Shown here piece after piece: positions 7,342-14,557 of a DNA stretch of 33,855 nucleotides. The stretch is from the NCBI GenBank assembly GCA_030595665.1, contig JAUVCV010000030.1:1-33855 (forward strand), read 5' to 3'. The stretch is from Methanogenium sp. Its GTDB lineage: Archaea > Halobacteriota > Methanomicrobia > Methanomicrobiales > Methanomicrobiaceae. Numbering within the stretch: position 1 is the first letter of the stretch; each line of letters opens with the position of its first letter. Under the pieces are notes generated by a model. That model did not search any database and was not told the DNA's origin. It saw nothing but the letters and a program-made list of their open reading frames with translations. Both the position numbers and the translations under genes were made by a program.

Positions 7342-8964
7342 TTAGTATCTTCTTTTCGGGGAATTTTGATTCTTGGGACAGTCATATCCCAGAGCTTTCC
7401 CATTGATAAGTTTGGTGCCGCCGATGGATTTACCGATCATTCCCTCAACAACCTGCTTTGCCTTCTCCTGGGGAACTTCCAACAGGGAGTAGGAATCAAA
7501 GATGTTAATTGCGCCAATCTCATTGCCGGTAATGCCTGTTTCTCCCGTGATGGCACCGACAATGTCTTTTGGCCGGATACGATCTTCCCTGCCAAGGTTC
7601 ATACAGAGCTGAACTACGCCTGAATGACCGAAACTATCTGCCCGAATGGAAGAGCTGTCATCCGTATCATTACCGGTATCCAGTTTCATCTTCAGCAGTG
7701 CTGCAGCAATATCAAGAGAGGTGTAACCGTCAACCATGATCTGCTCGACGATCTCGATATACTTATCATTCTCACTGTCATCCGAGGTCTCCTTAATCTT
7801 CTCAATCAGGTTGCGCATGCGGGTACGTTCAACGTCCCGGGCAGTTGGAAGGGGAATTGCAGTGATTTTGATATGTGCATACTTCTGGATAGACCGGAGT
7901 TTGTAGATCTCTTTAGGTCCGACAAAGGTGATAGCGCGTCCCTCTCGTCCTGCACGTGCCGTCCGTCCAATGCGGTGCACATAATACTCCACATCCTGCG
8001 GAACATCAAAGTTGATGACAAGGTCCACATCATCCACATCAATTCCACGTGCTGCAACATCGGTTGCAATAAGGACATCAATTGCTCCCTTACGGAACTT
8101 TGCCATCACGCGATCACGCTGCGACTGTTTCATATCGCCATGGAGCGCCTCTGAGAAATACCCGCGCGTCTGCAACTGGGACATCAGTTCGTCTACTGCA
8201 CGCTTGGTATTGCAGAAGACAAGGGCAAGTTCAGGATCGTACATCTCAAGGATACGGCAGAGAACCTCGTTCTTCTCACGGTTGCGCACCTCGAGATAGA
8301 GCTGTTCAATCTGTGGAACGGTCAGTTCACGGTGCTGCACACGCAGAAACTCCGGGTTCTTCTGGAACCGGCGCGAGATCTCCTTGATTGGAGCGGGAAT
8401 TGTTGCAGAGAAGAGCACGGTCTGTCGCTCTTTTGGGGTTTCTGCAAGGATTTTCTCAATGTCATCCCTGAATCCCATATCGAGCATCTGGTCAGCCTCA
8501 TCCAGAACTACCATCTTCACATCTCTAAGGGAGAGTGTCCCACGGTCGAGATGGTCCAGCACACGTCCGGGAGTACCGACCACAATCTGCACACCTACTT
8601 TCAGTGCCCGGAACTGACGTTCGATGGGCTGGCCACCATAGACAGGGAGGATGTGCATATTCTTCATGTATTTTGCAAGCCGGTTAAACTCTTCAGCGGT
8701 TTGGATTGCAAGTTCACGTGTCGGTGAGAGGACGATTACCTGTGTCAGTCTGGAGGCCAGATCAACAATCTGCAGTGCGGGAATACCGAATGCTGCAGTC
8801 TTTCCGGTACCGGTCTGTGCCTGTCCGGTCACATCCTTTCCTTCAAGAATGGGGGGGATTGCCTGCGCCTGTATAGGCGTGGGCTCTTCGAATCCCATAT
8901 CTTTTATTGCCTTGATTATTTCCGGTGATATGGGAAATGTCGAGAATTGAAAAAAGGTTTCCAT
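7342..8964 (-). CDS. DEAD-box ATP-dependent RNA helicase with C-terminal DbpA-type RNA-binding domain
   Basis: 540 residues, an RNA helicase that remodels RNA or ribonucleoprotein in the cytoplasm. All classical motifs are visible: Q motif PTPIQAQAIP near 28-37, motif I AQTGTGKT (49-56), Ia PTRELA (81-86), TPGR (131-134), DEAD (155-158), SAT (186-188), motif V with DVAARGID (302-309) and motif VI HRIGRTARAGR (330-340). After a charged linker, residues about 455-530 form a small RNA-binding domain like that of DbpA/CsdA (INIFDSYSLLEVP region), which gives such helicases a structured-RNA target. This DeaD/CsdA architecture is associated with ribosome assembly and cold adaptation; that role is inferred here. 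There is no Shine-Dalgarno sequence, and a TATA-like element about 30 bases upstream suggests a leaderless or nearly leaderless mRNA. Confidence 0.95.
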   Translation of the reverse strand: METFFQFSTFPISPEIIKAIKDMGFEEPTPIQAQAIPPILEGKDVTGQAQTGTGKTAAFGIPALQIVDLASRLTQVIVLSPTRELAIQTAEEFNRLAKYMKNMHILPVYGGQPIERQFRALKVGVQIVVGTPGRVLDHLDRGTLSLRDVKMVVLDEADQMLDMGFRDDIEKILAETPKERQTVLFSATIPAPIKEISRRFQKNPEFLRVQHRELTVPQIEQLYLEVRNREKNEVLCRILEMYDPELALVFCNTKRAVDELMSQLQTRGYFSEALHGDMKQSQRDRVMAKFRKGAIDVLIATDVAARGIDVDDVDLVINFDVPQDVEYYVHRIGRTARAGREGRAITFVGPKEIYKLRSIQKYAHIKITAIPLPTARDVERTRMRNLIEKIKETSDDSENDKYIEIVEQIMVDGYTSLDIAAALLKMKLDTGNDTDDSSSIRADSFGHSGVVQLCMNLGREDRIRPKDIVGAITGETGITGNEIGAINIFDSYSLLEVPQEKAKQVVEGMIGKSIGGTKLINGKALGYDCPKNQNSPKRRY

Positions 8965-8972
8965 TCTATAAT

Positions 8973-9005
8973 AATGCGCGACAATACATGATTATATGTC
9001 GCATT
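8973..9005 (-). promoter_or_regulatory. TATA element with overlapping inverted repeat upstream of the helicase gene
   Basis: On the minus strand ACATATAAT (8991-8999) is placed 27-31 bases before the helicase ATG at 8964. It is flanked by an inverted repeat: AATGCGCGACA at 8973-8983 and TGTCGCATT at 8997-9005. The arms match as AATGCGACA apart from a two-base insert. A repeat covering both the TATA box and the transcription start region could be an operator. It lies mostly upstream of the predicted start site, so an RNA hairpin is less likely. Confidence 0.45.
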
Positions 9006-9179
9006 GAGGAGGGTGATTTACCCTTCAATACCACCATGTTGAGAGAAAGAACGCCATTACATCAAATTTTATCTGGATTATCGCCCGAAATTCGTTTTAA
9101 AATCAAAATGATTAACATATTTCGCGTAGAATGATATAAAAATTTATTCAACAGTCAAATAAGTATTTCTCATTTTAAC

Positions 9180-10004
9180 ATGGAAAAATACAGATACCAT
9201 GTGGATATGCCATTCAATCCACCCGGATTCACCCAAAAGATTTTTTTCCGAAAATACGGCATTCTCTGTAGAAATAACATGCATATAACCCCTCCCACAG
9301 GAGAGGACTACAGGCAATCCAAGACAGCACAGCCACCATATTGGGTGCTCCCCCAAAACCCGGATGGCACTCTCGGTGTCGATATGGGTATTGTCAATCT
9401 CGCCGTTACCAGTGACGGAGATATTTTCTCCGGCGACAAATGCATGAAAACCCGTCAGAAATATGCGACCCTTAAACGACGGTTGCAACCCGTTAAAACA
9501 TGGAATGCAAAGAAACACCTGAAACGTATTTCCAGCAAGGAAAGACGGTTTAAGAAGGATACTGACCATTGTATCGCTAAACAGATTGTGAGTATTGCTA
9601 AAGACACACGCCGGGCGATTGCTCTTGAAGATTTAAAGGGCATTCGGAAATCAGGTCGCACGGTTTCAAAGGAACTACGTACATCTATTGGTAAATGGGC
9701 ATTCTATGAATTGGGGACTTTCATTCAATATAAAGCACAGATGGAAGGCGTCCCCATCTATTTTGTTGATCCAAAATACACTTCCCAACAATGTTCTGAA
9801 TGTGGATTCATTAGCAAAAGTAACCGGAAAACTCAGTCCGAATTTGTATGTCTGGAATGTGGACATTCCGAAAATGCCGACGTTAATGCGGCAAAAAATA
9901 TCTCTTTTAGGGCCGATGTCAACCGGCCTATTGCACTCCGCTCCTCTGGTCTTAAAGAGGAGAGTTGGAAGGGCAAGCCCACGACTTTAGTCATGGGTAG
10001 TTGA
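9180..10004 (+). pseudogene. N-terminally truncated IS605-family TnpB
   Basis: TnpB is the RNA-guided nuclease of IS200/IS605-type elements and the ancestor of Cas12. This 274-residue frame keeps the catalytic half: RuvC-I Asp68 in LGVDMGIVNLAV, RuvC-II Glu150 in ALEDLKG, a zinc ribbon with Cys205, Cys208, Cys224 and Cys227, and RuvC-III Asp234 in NADVNAAKNI. Full TnpB proteins are usually about 370-400 residues. Here the RuvC-I motif begins near residue 66, so most of the N-terminal RNA- and target-recognising region is missing. The first ~60 residues do not look like TnpB. Without that region it is probably inactive as a guided nuclease. No tnpA (Y1 transposase) is present. A TATA-like GATATAAAA at 9132-9140 could still drive expression. 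Confidence 0.8.
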
Positions 10005-10005
10005 C
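9960..10005 (+). ncRNA. Right-end hairpin of the TnpB element, probable 3' part of its omega RNA
   Basis: A stem with arms 9977-9984 and 9989-9996 and a TTTA loop overlaps the end of tnpB and is followed by TAGTTGAC. Related elements in archaea end in the same way, usually with a perfectly paired stem. Here one pair is broken (C9981 opposite A9992). TnpB guide RNAs are transcribed from this end and read into flanking DNA. Assignment rests on position and resemblance. Confidence 0.5.
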
Positions 10006-10009
10006 TCCC

Positions 10010-10370
10010 GCAGTTGCAATGTACGATTCGCGTTATTTTGGGCAAAAACCCATAATCTGCAGCCAAATATCGATTAAATGACACATCCGGAGGACCCGAG
10101 CCACGGAAAAACATACCCACACAGAAGCCCGGAGCAAGCCGTTCTCAACCGGAGACAACCAATACATCCTCCCAAAATATTCGGCAATAGTGACCCCTCA
10201 TTAGTCCACAATTAACCATCATTTTAGCAAATAAACGGCATTAAAGCCATATTTTTCCGACAGTAAAAAAGAGCAAAAAACACATCCGTTTTGCCCCCGG
10301 ATTCCCCAACACACGGAGTCAAATAGGCTGGACATAGGATGACAATGGATCTCAGGAATCCGGAGCGTCA
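10010..10370. other. Non-coding stretch after the TnpB remnant
   Basis: I see no convincing gene, RNA or repeat here. If the TnpB element ends near 10005, the opening bases would be its flanking target DNA. The right end leads into the DUF2769 promoter. Confidence 0.5.
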
Positions 10371-10380
10371 AATATATAAA
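10371..10380 (+). promoter_or_regulatory. TATA box for the DUF2769 gene
   Basis: ATATATAAA at 10372-10380 would place transcription start near 10405, about 30 bases before ATG 10436, leaving room for the Shine-Dalgarno sequence at 10421-10429. Confidence 0.55.
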
Positions 10381-10435
10381 TATCATGACAGGGCACTAAG
10401 GGTATCCATTCACTGAATGGAAAGGGGGGAAAAAT

Positions 10436-10675
10436 ATGAAAGTACCAGACACACCTGAAAATATGGAAATCTGTAAACGGTTCTGCGGGCCCTGCCCCAC
10501 ATTCCAGGAGAACAAACTAATGGACATTGAACCACATGCACTCTTCTGCGCACGCGGCCCGACAAAAAAGACAGACTGCGCAAACAAGGGTTGTAACTGC
10601 CCGGAATGTGAGGTATTTAAAAAATATGGCCTTACGGGCGGATGGTTTTGCCTGCATCCACCAAAAGAAGAGTGA
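10436..10675 (+). CDS. Cysteine-rich small protein, DUF2769 family
   Basis: 79 residues with eight cysteines arranged as a CxxxCGPCPTF segment near residues 13-22, LFCARGP in the middle, and GCNCPECEVFKKYGLT followed by a WFC near the C-terminus. This spacing and the 'FCARG' and 'CPECxVxKxYGLT' blocks are those of DUF2769, a small family I know chiefly from methanogens and related archaea. Clustered cysteines suggest metal or Fe-S binding, but no function is established. AAAGGGGGG at 10421-10429 provides the ribosome-binding site. It is followed at a distance of about 170 bases by the isoaspartate methyltransferase gene on the same strand. Confidence 0.8.
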   Translation: MKVPDTPENMEICKRFCGPCPTFQENKLMDIEPHALFCARGPTKKTDCANKGCNCPECEVFKKYGLTGGWFCLHPPKEE

Positions 10676-10846
10676 ATACCTGACGGTGTATACTGCACCA
10701 GATGGATGGCCCACACCAGGGAAACGGCGGCACACAGTTCCGGAGTATCGTGCCCCTGCATACCCTAAGAAGAGGATCACGGGATGAAAATAGGGCCCCA
10801 CTGTGAACGAGATACCTGCACCTGTTCAGGAGGAGATTACATCCGG

Positions 10847-11503
10847 ATGAGAGAAGACATTTGGTATACCGCCCAGCGCAAACATATGGTTGATGAACAG
10901 ATTGCAGCCAGAGGGATCCTGAACCCCATGGTTCTCGATGCCATGCGTCGTGTTCCCCGTCACCTTTTTGTCCCGGAAAACCTGCGAAATGACGCCTATG
11001 ACGACTGCCCGCTTCCCATAGGATATGGAGCAACCATTTCACAGCCCTATATCGTAGGAATAATGACAGCTCTGATTGAACCAAAACCCGGAGACCGGGT
11101 TCTCGAAGTAGGGGCGGGGTCAGGATACCAGGCAGCATTACTTGCTCTGATCGGTTGCAGGGTCACCGCAGTTGAACGGATTCCCGAACTGGCTGACCTT
11201 GCAGAAAAAAATCTGAAAGAGGCAGGTGTTGAAGGCATCACCATCATCACCGGGGATGGCACGGCATTGCCGGAGAGTGAAGGACCATTTGATGGGATAA
11301 TCACCACCGCCGCAGCGCCGGGCATCCCACCCTCACTGACGACTCTTCTGGCTGAAGGAGGGAGAATGGTACTCCCTGTCGGAGACAGGGATCTGCAGGT
11401 GCTGACCTGTGTCCATAAAACAGGGAACAAACTGACTGTTTCATATCATGGGAGAGTCCGGTTTGTCCCACTCATCGGTGCAGAAGGGTGGACTGAACAA
11501 TAA
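10847..11503 (+). CDS. pcm: Protein-L-isoaspartate O-methyltransferase
   Basis: Methylates L-isoaspartyl residues in damaged proteins using S-adenosylmethionine, starting their repair, in the cytoplasm. The 218-residue product shows the PCMT hallmarks: VPRHLFVPE near residues 36-44, the substrate-site block GATISQP (61-67), SAM-binding motif I LEVGAGSGYQAALL (86-99), TAVER ending the next strand, and the late motif GGRMVLPVG. The frame is open further upstream to ATG 10784. I prefer ATG 10847, because AGGAGGAG at 10829-10836 lies at ideal spacing before it and the extra 21 residues (Cys-rich, polar) are not part of the family. Confidence 0.93.
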   Translation: MREDIWYTAQRKHMVDEQIAARGILNPMVLDAMRRVPRHLFVPENLRNDAYDDCPLPIGYGATISQPYIVGIMTALIEPKPGDRVLEVGAGSGYQAALLALIGCRVTAVERIPELADLAEKNLKEAGVEGITIITGDGTALPESEGPFDGIITTAAAPGIPPSLTTLLAEGGRMVLPVGDRDLQVLTCVHKTGNKLTVSYHGRVRFVPLIGAEGWTEQ

Positions 11504-11836
11504 TCATAAGGAAAGGAAAAAGGCTGCAGCCGAAGAAACCCAAAAAAAGTGTTCTCCCATCCGGTCGTTCACACTCATTTCCACGCAGGATGACACTGAA
11601 TCTGAATTCACATCTGCAGCCCTGCAACATCTAATTAACGGCATCGGAAAAGAAAAAAAGCCACCAATCGAAAAAAGACACAGAAGCGGGAAGGTGTCCC
11701 TGCTGCAAAATACCCTGACAGAAAATCAGACATATGCACACCAATTGCAAAAAGAAAAGCAAATATCACGAATAATTTTGAAATCACCACCATAGATGAC
11801 CTTTTTATCCGAAGAGGGCACATATATATAAAAGGA
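11504..11836. other. Intergenic stretch between pcm and aIF-1A
   Basis: The plus frame across 11448-11795 is Lys/Gln-rich, overlaps the end of pcm and lacks any family resemblance, so I treat it as non-coding. The only element I can point to is ATATATATAAA at 11821-11831, a TATA-like sequence directly before the aIF-1A gene. Confidence 0.5.
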
Positions 11837-12163
11837 GTGAGTCATCTGGCAAACCAAAACAGGAAAAAAAATACACAGACCCCACCACCGGCAATAGTAC
11901 GGGTGAAACTGCCCAATAGAAGGAACAGGGAGATTTTTGCGGAAGCAGATCTCATGCTTGGTGCAAACCATATCAGGGTACGTTGCTTCGACGGAATAAC
12001 ACGGACCGGACGCATTAAAGGGAAGATCAAAAAACGGGTATGGATTCGCGAGGGAGACGTGTTAATCGTAGTACCGTGGTCATTCCAGGACGAGAAGGCT
12101 GATATCATATACCGCTATACCCGGCCACAGCGTGAGTGGCTGCAGCGCAATAAATATCTCTGA
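11837..12163 (+). CDS. eif1A: Translation initiation factor aIF-1A
   Basis: Archaeal counterpart of bacterial IF1 and eukaryotic eIF1A; binds the ribosomal A site during initiation. The 108-residue product contains the S1/OB-fold with family landmarks: VRVKLPNRRNREIFAEA, the strongly conserved LGANHIRVRCFDGITR, GRIKGKIKKRVWIREGDVLIV, and a C-terminal KADIIYRYTRPQREWL. Identification is secure; the start is not. No ATG is available. GTG 11837 overlaps the GGAGTGA Shine-Dalgarno-like sequence (11834-11840). That sequence would be well placed for CTG 11846, which gives a protein beginning at the usual family position. The TATA-like element only ~10 bases upstream would place the transcript start beyond both, so a different promoter may be used. 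Confidence 0.93.
   Translation: MSHLANQNRKKNTQTPPPAIVRVKLPNRRNREIFAEADLMLGANHIRVRCFDGITRTGRIKGKIKKRVWIREGDVLIVVPWSFQDEKADIIYRYTRPQREWLQRNKYL
12137..12161 (+). repeat. 3' end of aIF-1A, first copy of a 25-base imperfect direct repeat
   Basis: TGGCTGCAGCGCAATA and the nine bases after it recur at 12251-12275 with 21 of 25 positions identical. The second copy lies outside the gene. Confidence 0.6.
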
Positions 12164-12169
12164 TTATCT

Positions 12170-12211
12170 TAATTCAGGATTAATATCCTGAATTATAACC
12201 ACATATTTTTT
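12170..12211 (+). terminator. Perfect hairpin plus T-run downstream of aIF-1A
   Basis: An inverted repeat with perfect 11-base arms (12170-12180 and 12185-12195) and a TAAT loop begins six bases after the aIF-1A stop. It is followed by TTTTTT at 12206-12211. This is a likely transcript end or 3'-stabilising hairpin. Confidence 0.65.
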
Positions 12212-12250
12212 CCCGCAAAAACGCATCACACCCAACTTAAGCAGTGGAAC

Positions 12251-12275
12251 TGGCTGCAGTGCAATATGTATCTTT
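12251..12275 (+). repeat. Second copy of the aIF-1A 3'-end repeat
   Basis: Matches 12137-12161 at 21 of 25 positions, in direct orientation, between the aIF-1A hairpin and the end of the pilin operon. Confidence 0.6.
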
Positions 12276-12276
12276 C

Positions 12277-12294
12277 AAAAAATCTATAAAAAAA
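12277..12294 (-). terminator. Oligo-T terminator of the pilin-like operon
   Basis: Minus-strand T runs (complement of A7 at 12288-12294 and of the A-run at 12277-12282) begin 12 bases past the last pilin gene's stop codon, as is usual for archaeal termination. Confidence 0.55.
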
Positions 12295-12305
12295 GAATTC
12301 CGGGA

Positions 12306-13121
12306 TTAGATACCCAGGATTTCAACAGTATATTCTTTTATAACTAAGCGATCCACATCCAGCCGGTATATGTCCGGGTCACCCGGATTTCCGGTGGGAG
12401 TATCCATCGAGAATCCTTCCTGTTTAACATAGGGGCCGGTCAGGTAATTACTCCAGGCACGGGAATAGTCATCATCCGGATTAGGGAAATAATCAATTTC
12501 CACAGTGCCAGAATCAGGGAAGTCGTGAACCACAGGTGGTTTGAGCATCGCCATCTGGATAGTCCCGATGCCCCCCAATGTCATACTCTGTGATGAGGTA
12601 ATGTTTGTCATAAAGATGACCAGTGTCCCCTCACTCTCATCATAAAACCAGCGTGGATCAGAAACCATGGCCGAACCTTCCTGATCCTGCTGGCGCTTGA
12701 CTACAGCACCATTGGATATCGAAACCACCGCTGTCCCTTCATCGGAAACAAATTCCAGCGACCCTGGATAGTACATATCCGAAAAGGTAATTATATTATT
12801 TACATCATAGGTGAGGGTAAAATATTCACCACCCGCATTCTCTGATGCAGTCGAATTGGTCACAAATACACTGCCACCCGAGACCCCGATGGTCGTGTCC
12901 CGGTACGGCACATTGTTCCTCGTCAGAATCTTGATATCATTCTGGAGGACAATCATATTTTGTTCCATTATCTTTTCATCTGAATTGATTTTCGCATCTG
13001 CAAGCACCGGATACCCATAGAGTGTCACAATTGAGATTCCCAGAATCACAATGGTAAATATCAGGATAAACCCGATGGCTTCAGATACCCCCGACTCATC
13101 TTCCCGTATACGTGTCTTCAT
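12306..13121 (-). CDS. Pilin-like/archaellin-like secreted protein (last gene of operon)
   Basis: 271 residues. The N-terminus is a charged stretch ending in EDESG followed by a single hydrophobic helix (VSEAIGFILIFTIVILGISI, about residues 13-34). This is the class III signal/pilin arrangement of archaeal type IV pilin-like proteins, and it is close to the N-terminal form seen in haloarchaeal proteins listed as DUF7289 (from memory). The remainder is a beta-rich extracellular domain with several Asn-x-Ser/Thr sites. It is the largest C-terminal domain of the downstream part of the operon and could be a major or adhesive subunit. It lies six bases after the preceding pilin-like gene. The pilin-like N-terminus is clear; the role is inferred. 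Confidence 0.78.
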   Translation of the reverse strand: MKTRIREDESGVSEAIGFILIFTIVILGISIVTLYGYPVLADAKINSDEKIMEQNMIVLQNDIKILTRNNVPYRDTTIGVSGGSVFVTNSTASENAGGEYFTLTYDVNNIITFSDMYYPGSLEFVSDEGTAVVSISNGAVVKRQQDQEGSAMVSDPRWFYDESEGTLVIFMTNITSSQSMTLGGIGTIQMAMLKPPVVHDFPDSGTVEIDYFPNPDDDYSRAWSNYLTGPYVKQEGFSMDTPTGNPGDPDIYRLDVDRLVIKEYTVEILGI

Positions 13122-13127
13122 CGAAAC

Positions 13128-13577
13128 TCACACCCCTGAGGAGTTATAGGATATCATATTAAATCCACTGCCAGTGGTTCGGCCGGTGACCCCCCTGGTG
13201 GCACCGATGCCGGATATGGCCACTTTTGCCATGACCGACCCATCTGTAACCGTAATAAACTGGCTCTCCTCTAAACCTTCCAGACTAACAATAACCTCGT
13301 AATCTTCCCCAGCCACCTCATCCGGGAGATCAAAACTGGTCCGGATAGTCCCGTCCCCCGGTGCAATGGCATACAGGTCCACCATACGAACACTCACTCC
13401 GTTTCCGATATCCACATATGAGTGATATTTCAGCGTATTAGCCGGACCTTCAATCAGGCCTGCATTTACAACAAACATCATGATGACAAACATGACAACC
13501 AGAACAGATGTTATTGTGAGATATTCTGTCATTATTGAGACGCCGTCATCATCCAGATTTCTGCAAATTTTCGTCAT
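13128..13577 (-). CDS. Pilin-like membrane-anchored protein
   Basis: 149 residues. A short N-terminus with a DDDG acidic tetrad leads into one hydrophobic helix (about residues 14-40), followed by a compact beta-rich domain with GDGTIRTSF, EDYEVIVSLEG and a Gly/Thr-rich C-terminus. The acidic-acidic-Gly-then-helix arrangement is shared with its four neighbours and is typical of archaeal pilin-like subunits processed at the acidic/Gly boundary. I do not recognise the C-terminal domain. It is separated by six bases from both neighbours, so it is translated within the same operon. Confidence 0.72.
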   Translation of the reverse strand: MTKICRNLDDDGVSIMTEYLTITSVLVVMFVIMMFVVNAGLIEGPANTLKYHSYVDIGNGVSVRMVDLYAIAPGDGTIRTSFDLPDEVAGEDYEVIVSLEGLEESQFITVTDGSVMAKVAISGIGATRGVTGRTTGSGFNMISYNSSGV

Positions 13578-13583
13578 GTATCC

Positions 13584-14045
13584 TTACCCCTCCGGATCCC
13601 ACTGTGGCAGCAGCAGGGATTCACTGTATTCAGTGACACCATTGTTGTAATGGATGTCAATCTGGTGATACTTATAGAAGACATCCCCATATGTGCCACT
13701 ATCATACCAATATTTCCCATTATAAAGAGGATCAACAGAATAGTTTGCGATCGCATTATTGCGTGACATCGAGAGCAGAGCCATATCCTCACGGAAACGA
13801 TTCTGAAGAGTTTCCTGATCACTATCTGGAGTTTCCAGAGATATTTCCGGCAATGTACTCCCCATCGAGACCAGTTTTCCCCGCAGGTCCTGTATCTCAT
13901 TTTTCGGAAATTCCATCACCGACTCGGCGGTCGTCTGGCCGACGAGCGGTGCCTGGCTGACAACGATGGCGAGCATGAACATGCCAATTGCCACGAGAAA
14001 ACCCATCATCACAATCCACTGCCCTTCGTCGTTCAGCGTCTCCAT
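13584..14045 (-). CDS. Pilin-like membrane-anchored protein
   Basis: 153 residues. The N-terminus LNDEGQW leads directly into a hydrophobic helix (about residues 10-32). The exposed part begins with a helical heptad-like stretch (NEIQDLRGKLVSMGSTL) and carries a Tyr-rich C-terminal region. It resembles in layout the small pilin-like genes found next to FlaI/FlaJ-type secretion genes in other Euryarchaeota. Its start overlaps the end of the preceding gene by 13 bases, which indicates translational coupling. No enzymatic motif is present. Confidence 0.72.
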   Translation of the reverse strand: METLNDEGQWIVMMGFLVAIGMFMLAIVVSQAPLVGQTTAESVMEFPKNEIQDLRGKLVSMGSTLPEISLETPDSDQETLQNRFREDMALLSMSRNNAIANYSVDPLYNGKYWYDSGTYGDVFYKYHQIDIHYNNGVTEYSESLLLPQWDPEG

Positions 14046-14557
14046 ATCAGCACCTCCAGCAGGACCAGCTGGTTGCCAGTGTCATAACCAGATGCAAACG
14101 GCCTGCCCGTAATCCAGACATACCGTGTCACACTAATCGCTGGTTCGCGGGTCAGCTGGCTTGTTTCATACATCGTAGAATTGCTGAACTGATATGAATG
14201 GGGAGTATCTCCATCTCTGTTGAAGACCGTTGCATTGAATTCCAGACTGTCCACAATCTCAGTAGTCCCGGTATGCTTTTTCAAATAATCATTAAATTCT
14301 ATCTTGAATTGGTCCCCATGATTACCCTGAATCATCTTCGCAAGCGGACTTTCGTACAGCGGAGATGAATCTGCCGGAGTATCCATCATCTGCAAGGCAT
14401 CATACCCCAGCTGCTGGATCTGCATATCCGAGATATGCGCATCCCCCGGCGTATAGACAAGGCCAGAATTAAATATAGTAAACGCTGTCACGAGCATGAT
14501 CACTCCTGCGGTAATGCCCTCAATCGTGTAGAGCTGCCCCTCATCATTCATCACCAT
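14033..14557 (-). CDS. Pilin-like membrane-anchored protein
   Basis: 174 residues. It opens with MNDEGQLYTIEGITAG, then a hydrophobic helix (about 15-33). The 'DEGQxYTxEGxxA' opening is characteristic of a group of archaeal pilin-like proteins listed as DUF7288 in haloarchaea (from memory). The exposed domain holds one helix-rich segment and a strand-rich C-terminus ending in LEVLIWRR, which resembles the ending of the next gene's product (MEVVIW), a hint of a shared fold. Overlaps of 7 bases upstream and 13 bases downstream show tight coupling. Confidence 0.75.
   Translation of the reverse strand: MVMNDEGQLYTIEGITAGVIMLVTAFTIFNSGLVYTPGDAHISDMQIQQLGYDALQMMDTPADSSPLYESPLAKMIQGNHGDQFKIEFNDYLKKHTGTTEIVDSLEFNATVFNRDGDTPHSYQFSNSTMYETSQLTREPAISVTRYVWITGRPFASGYDTGNQLVLLEVLIWRR

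Noticed and set aside
10632-11138. Minus-strand frame of 168 codons over pcm and its upstream region
   Set aside because: Overlaps pcm in antisense and shows no recognisable domain.
11448-11795. Plus frame of 115 codons starting inside pcm
   Set aside because: Begins within pcm in another frame, lacks a ribosome-binding site and looks like translated intergenic sequence.
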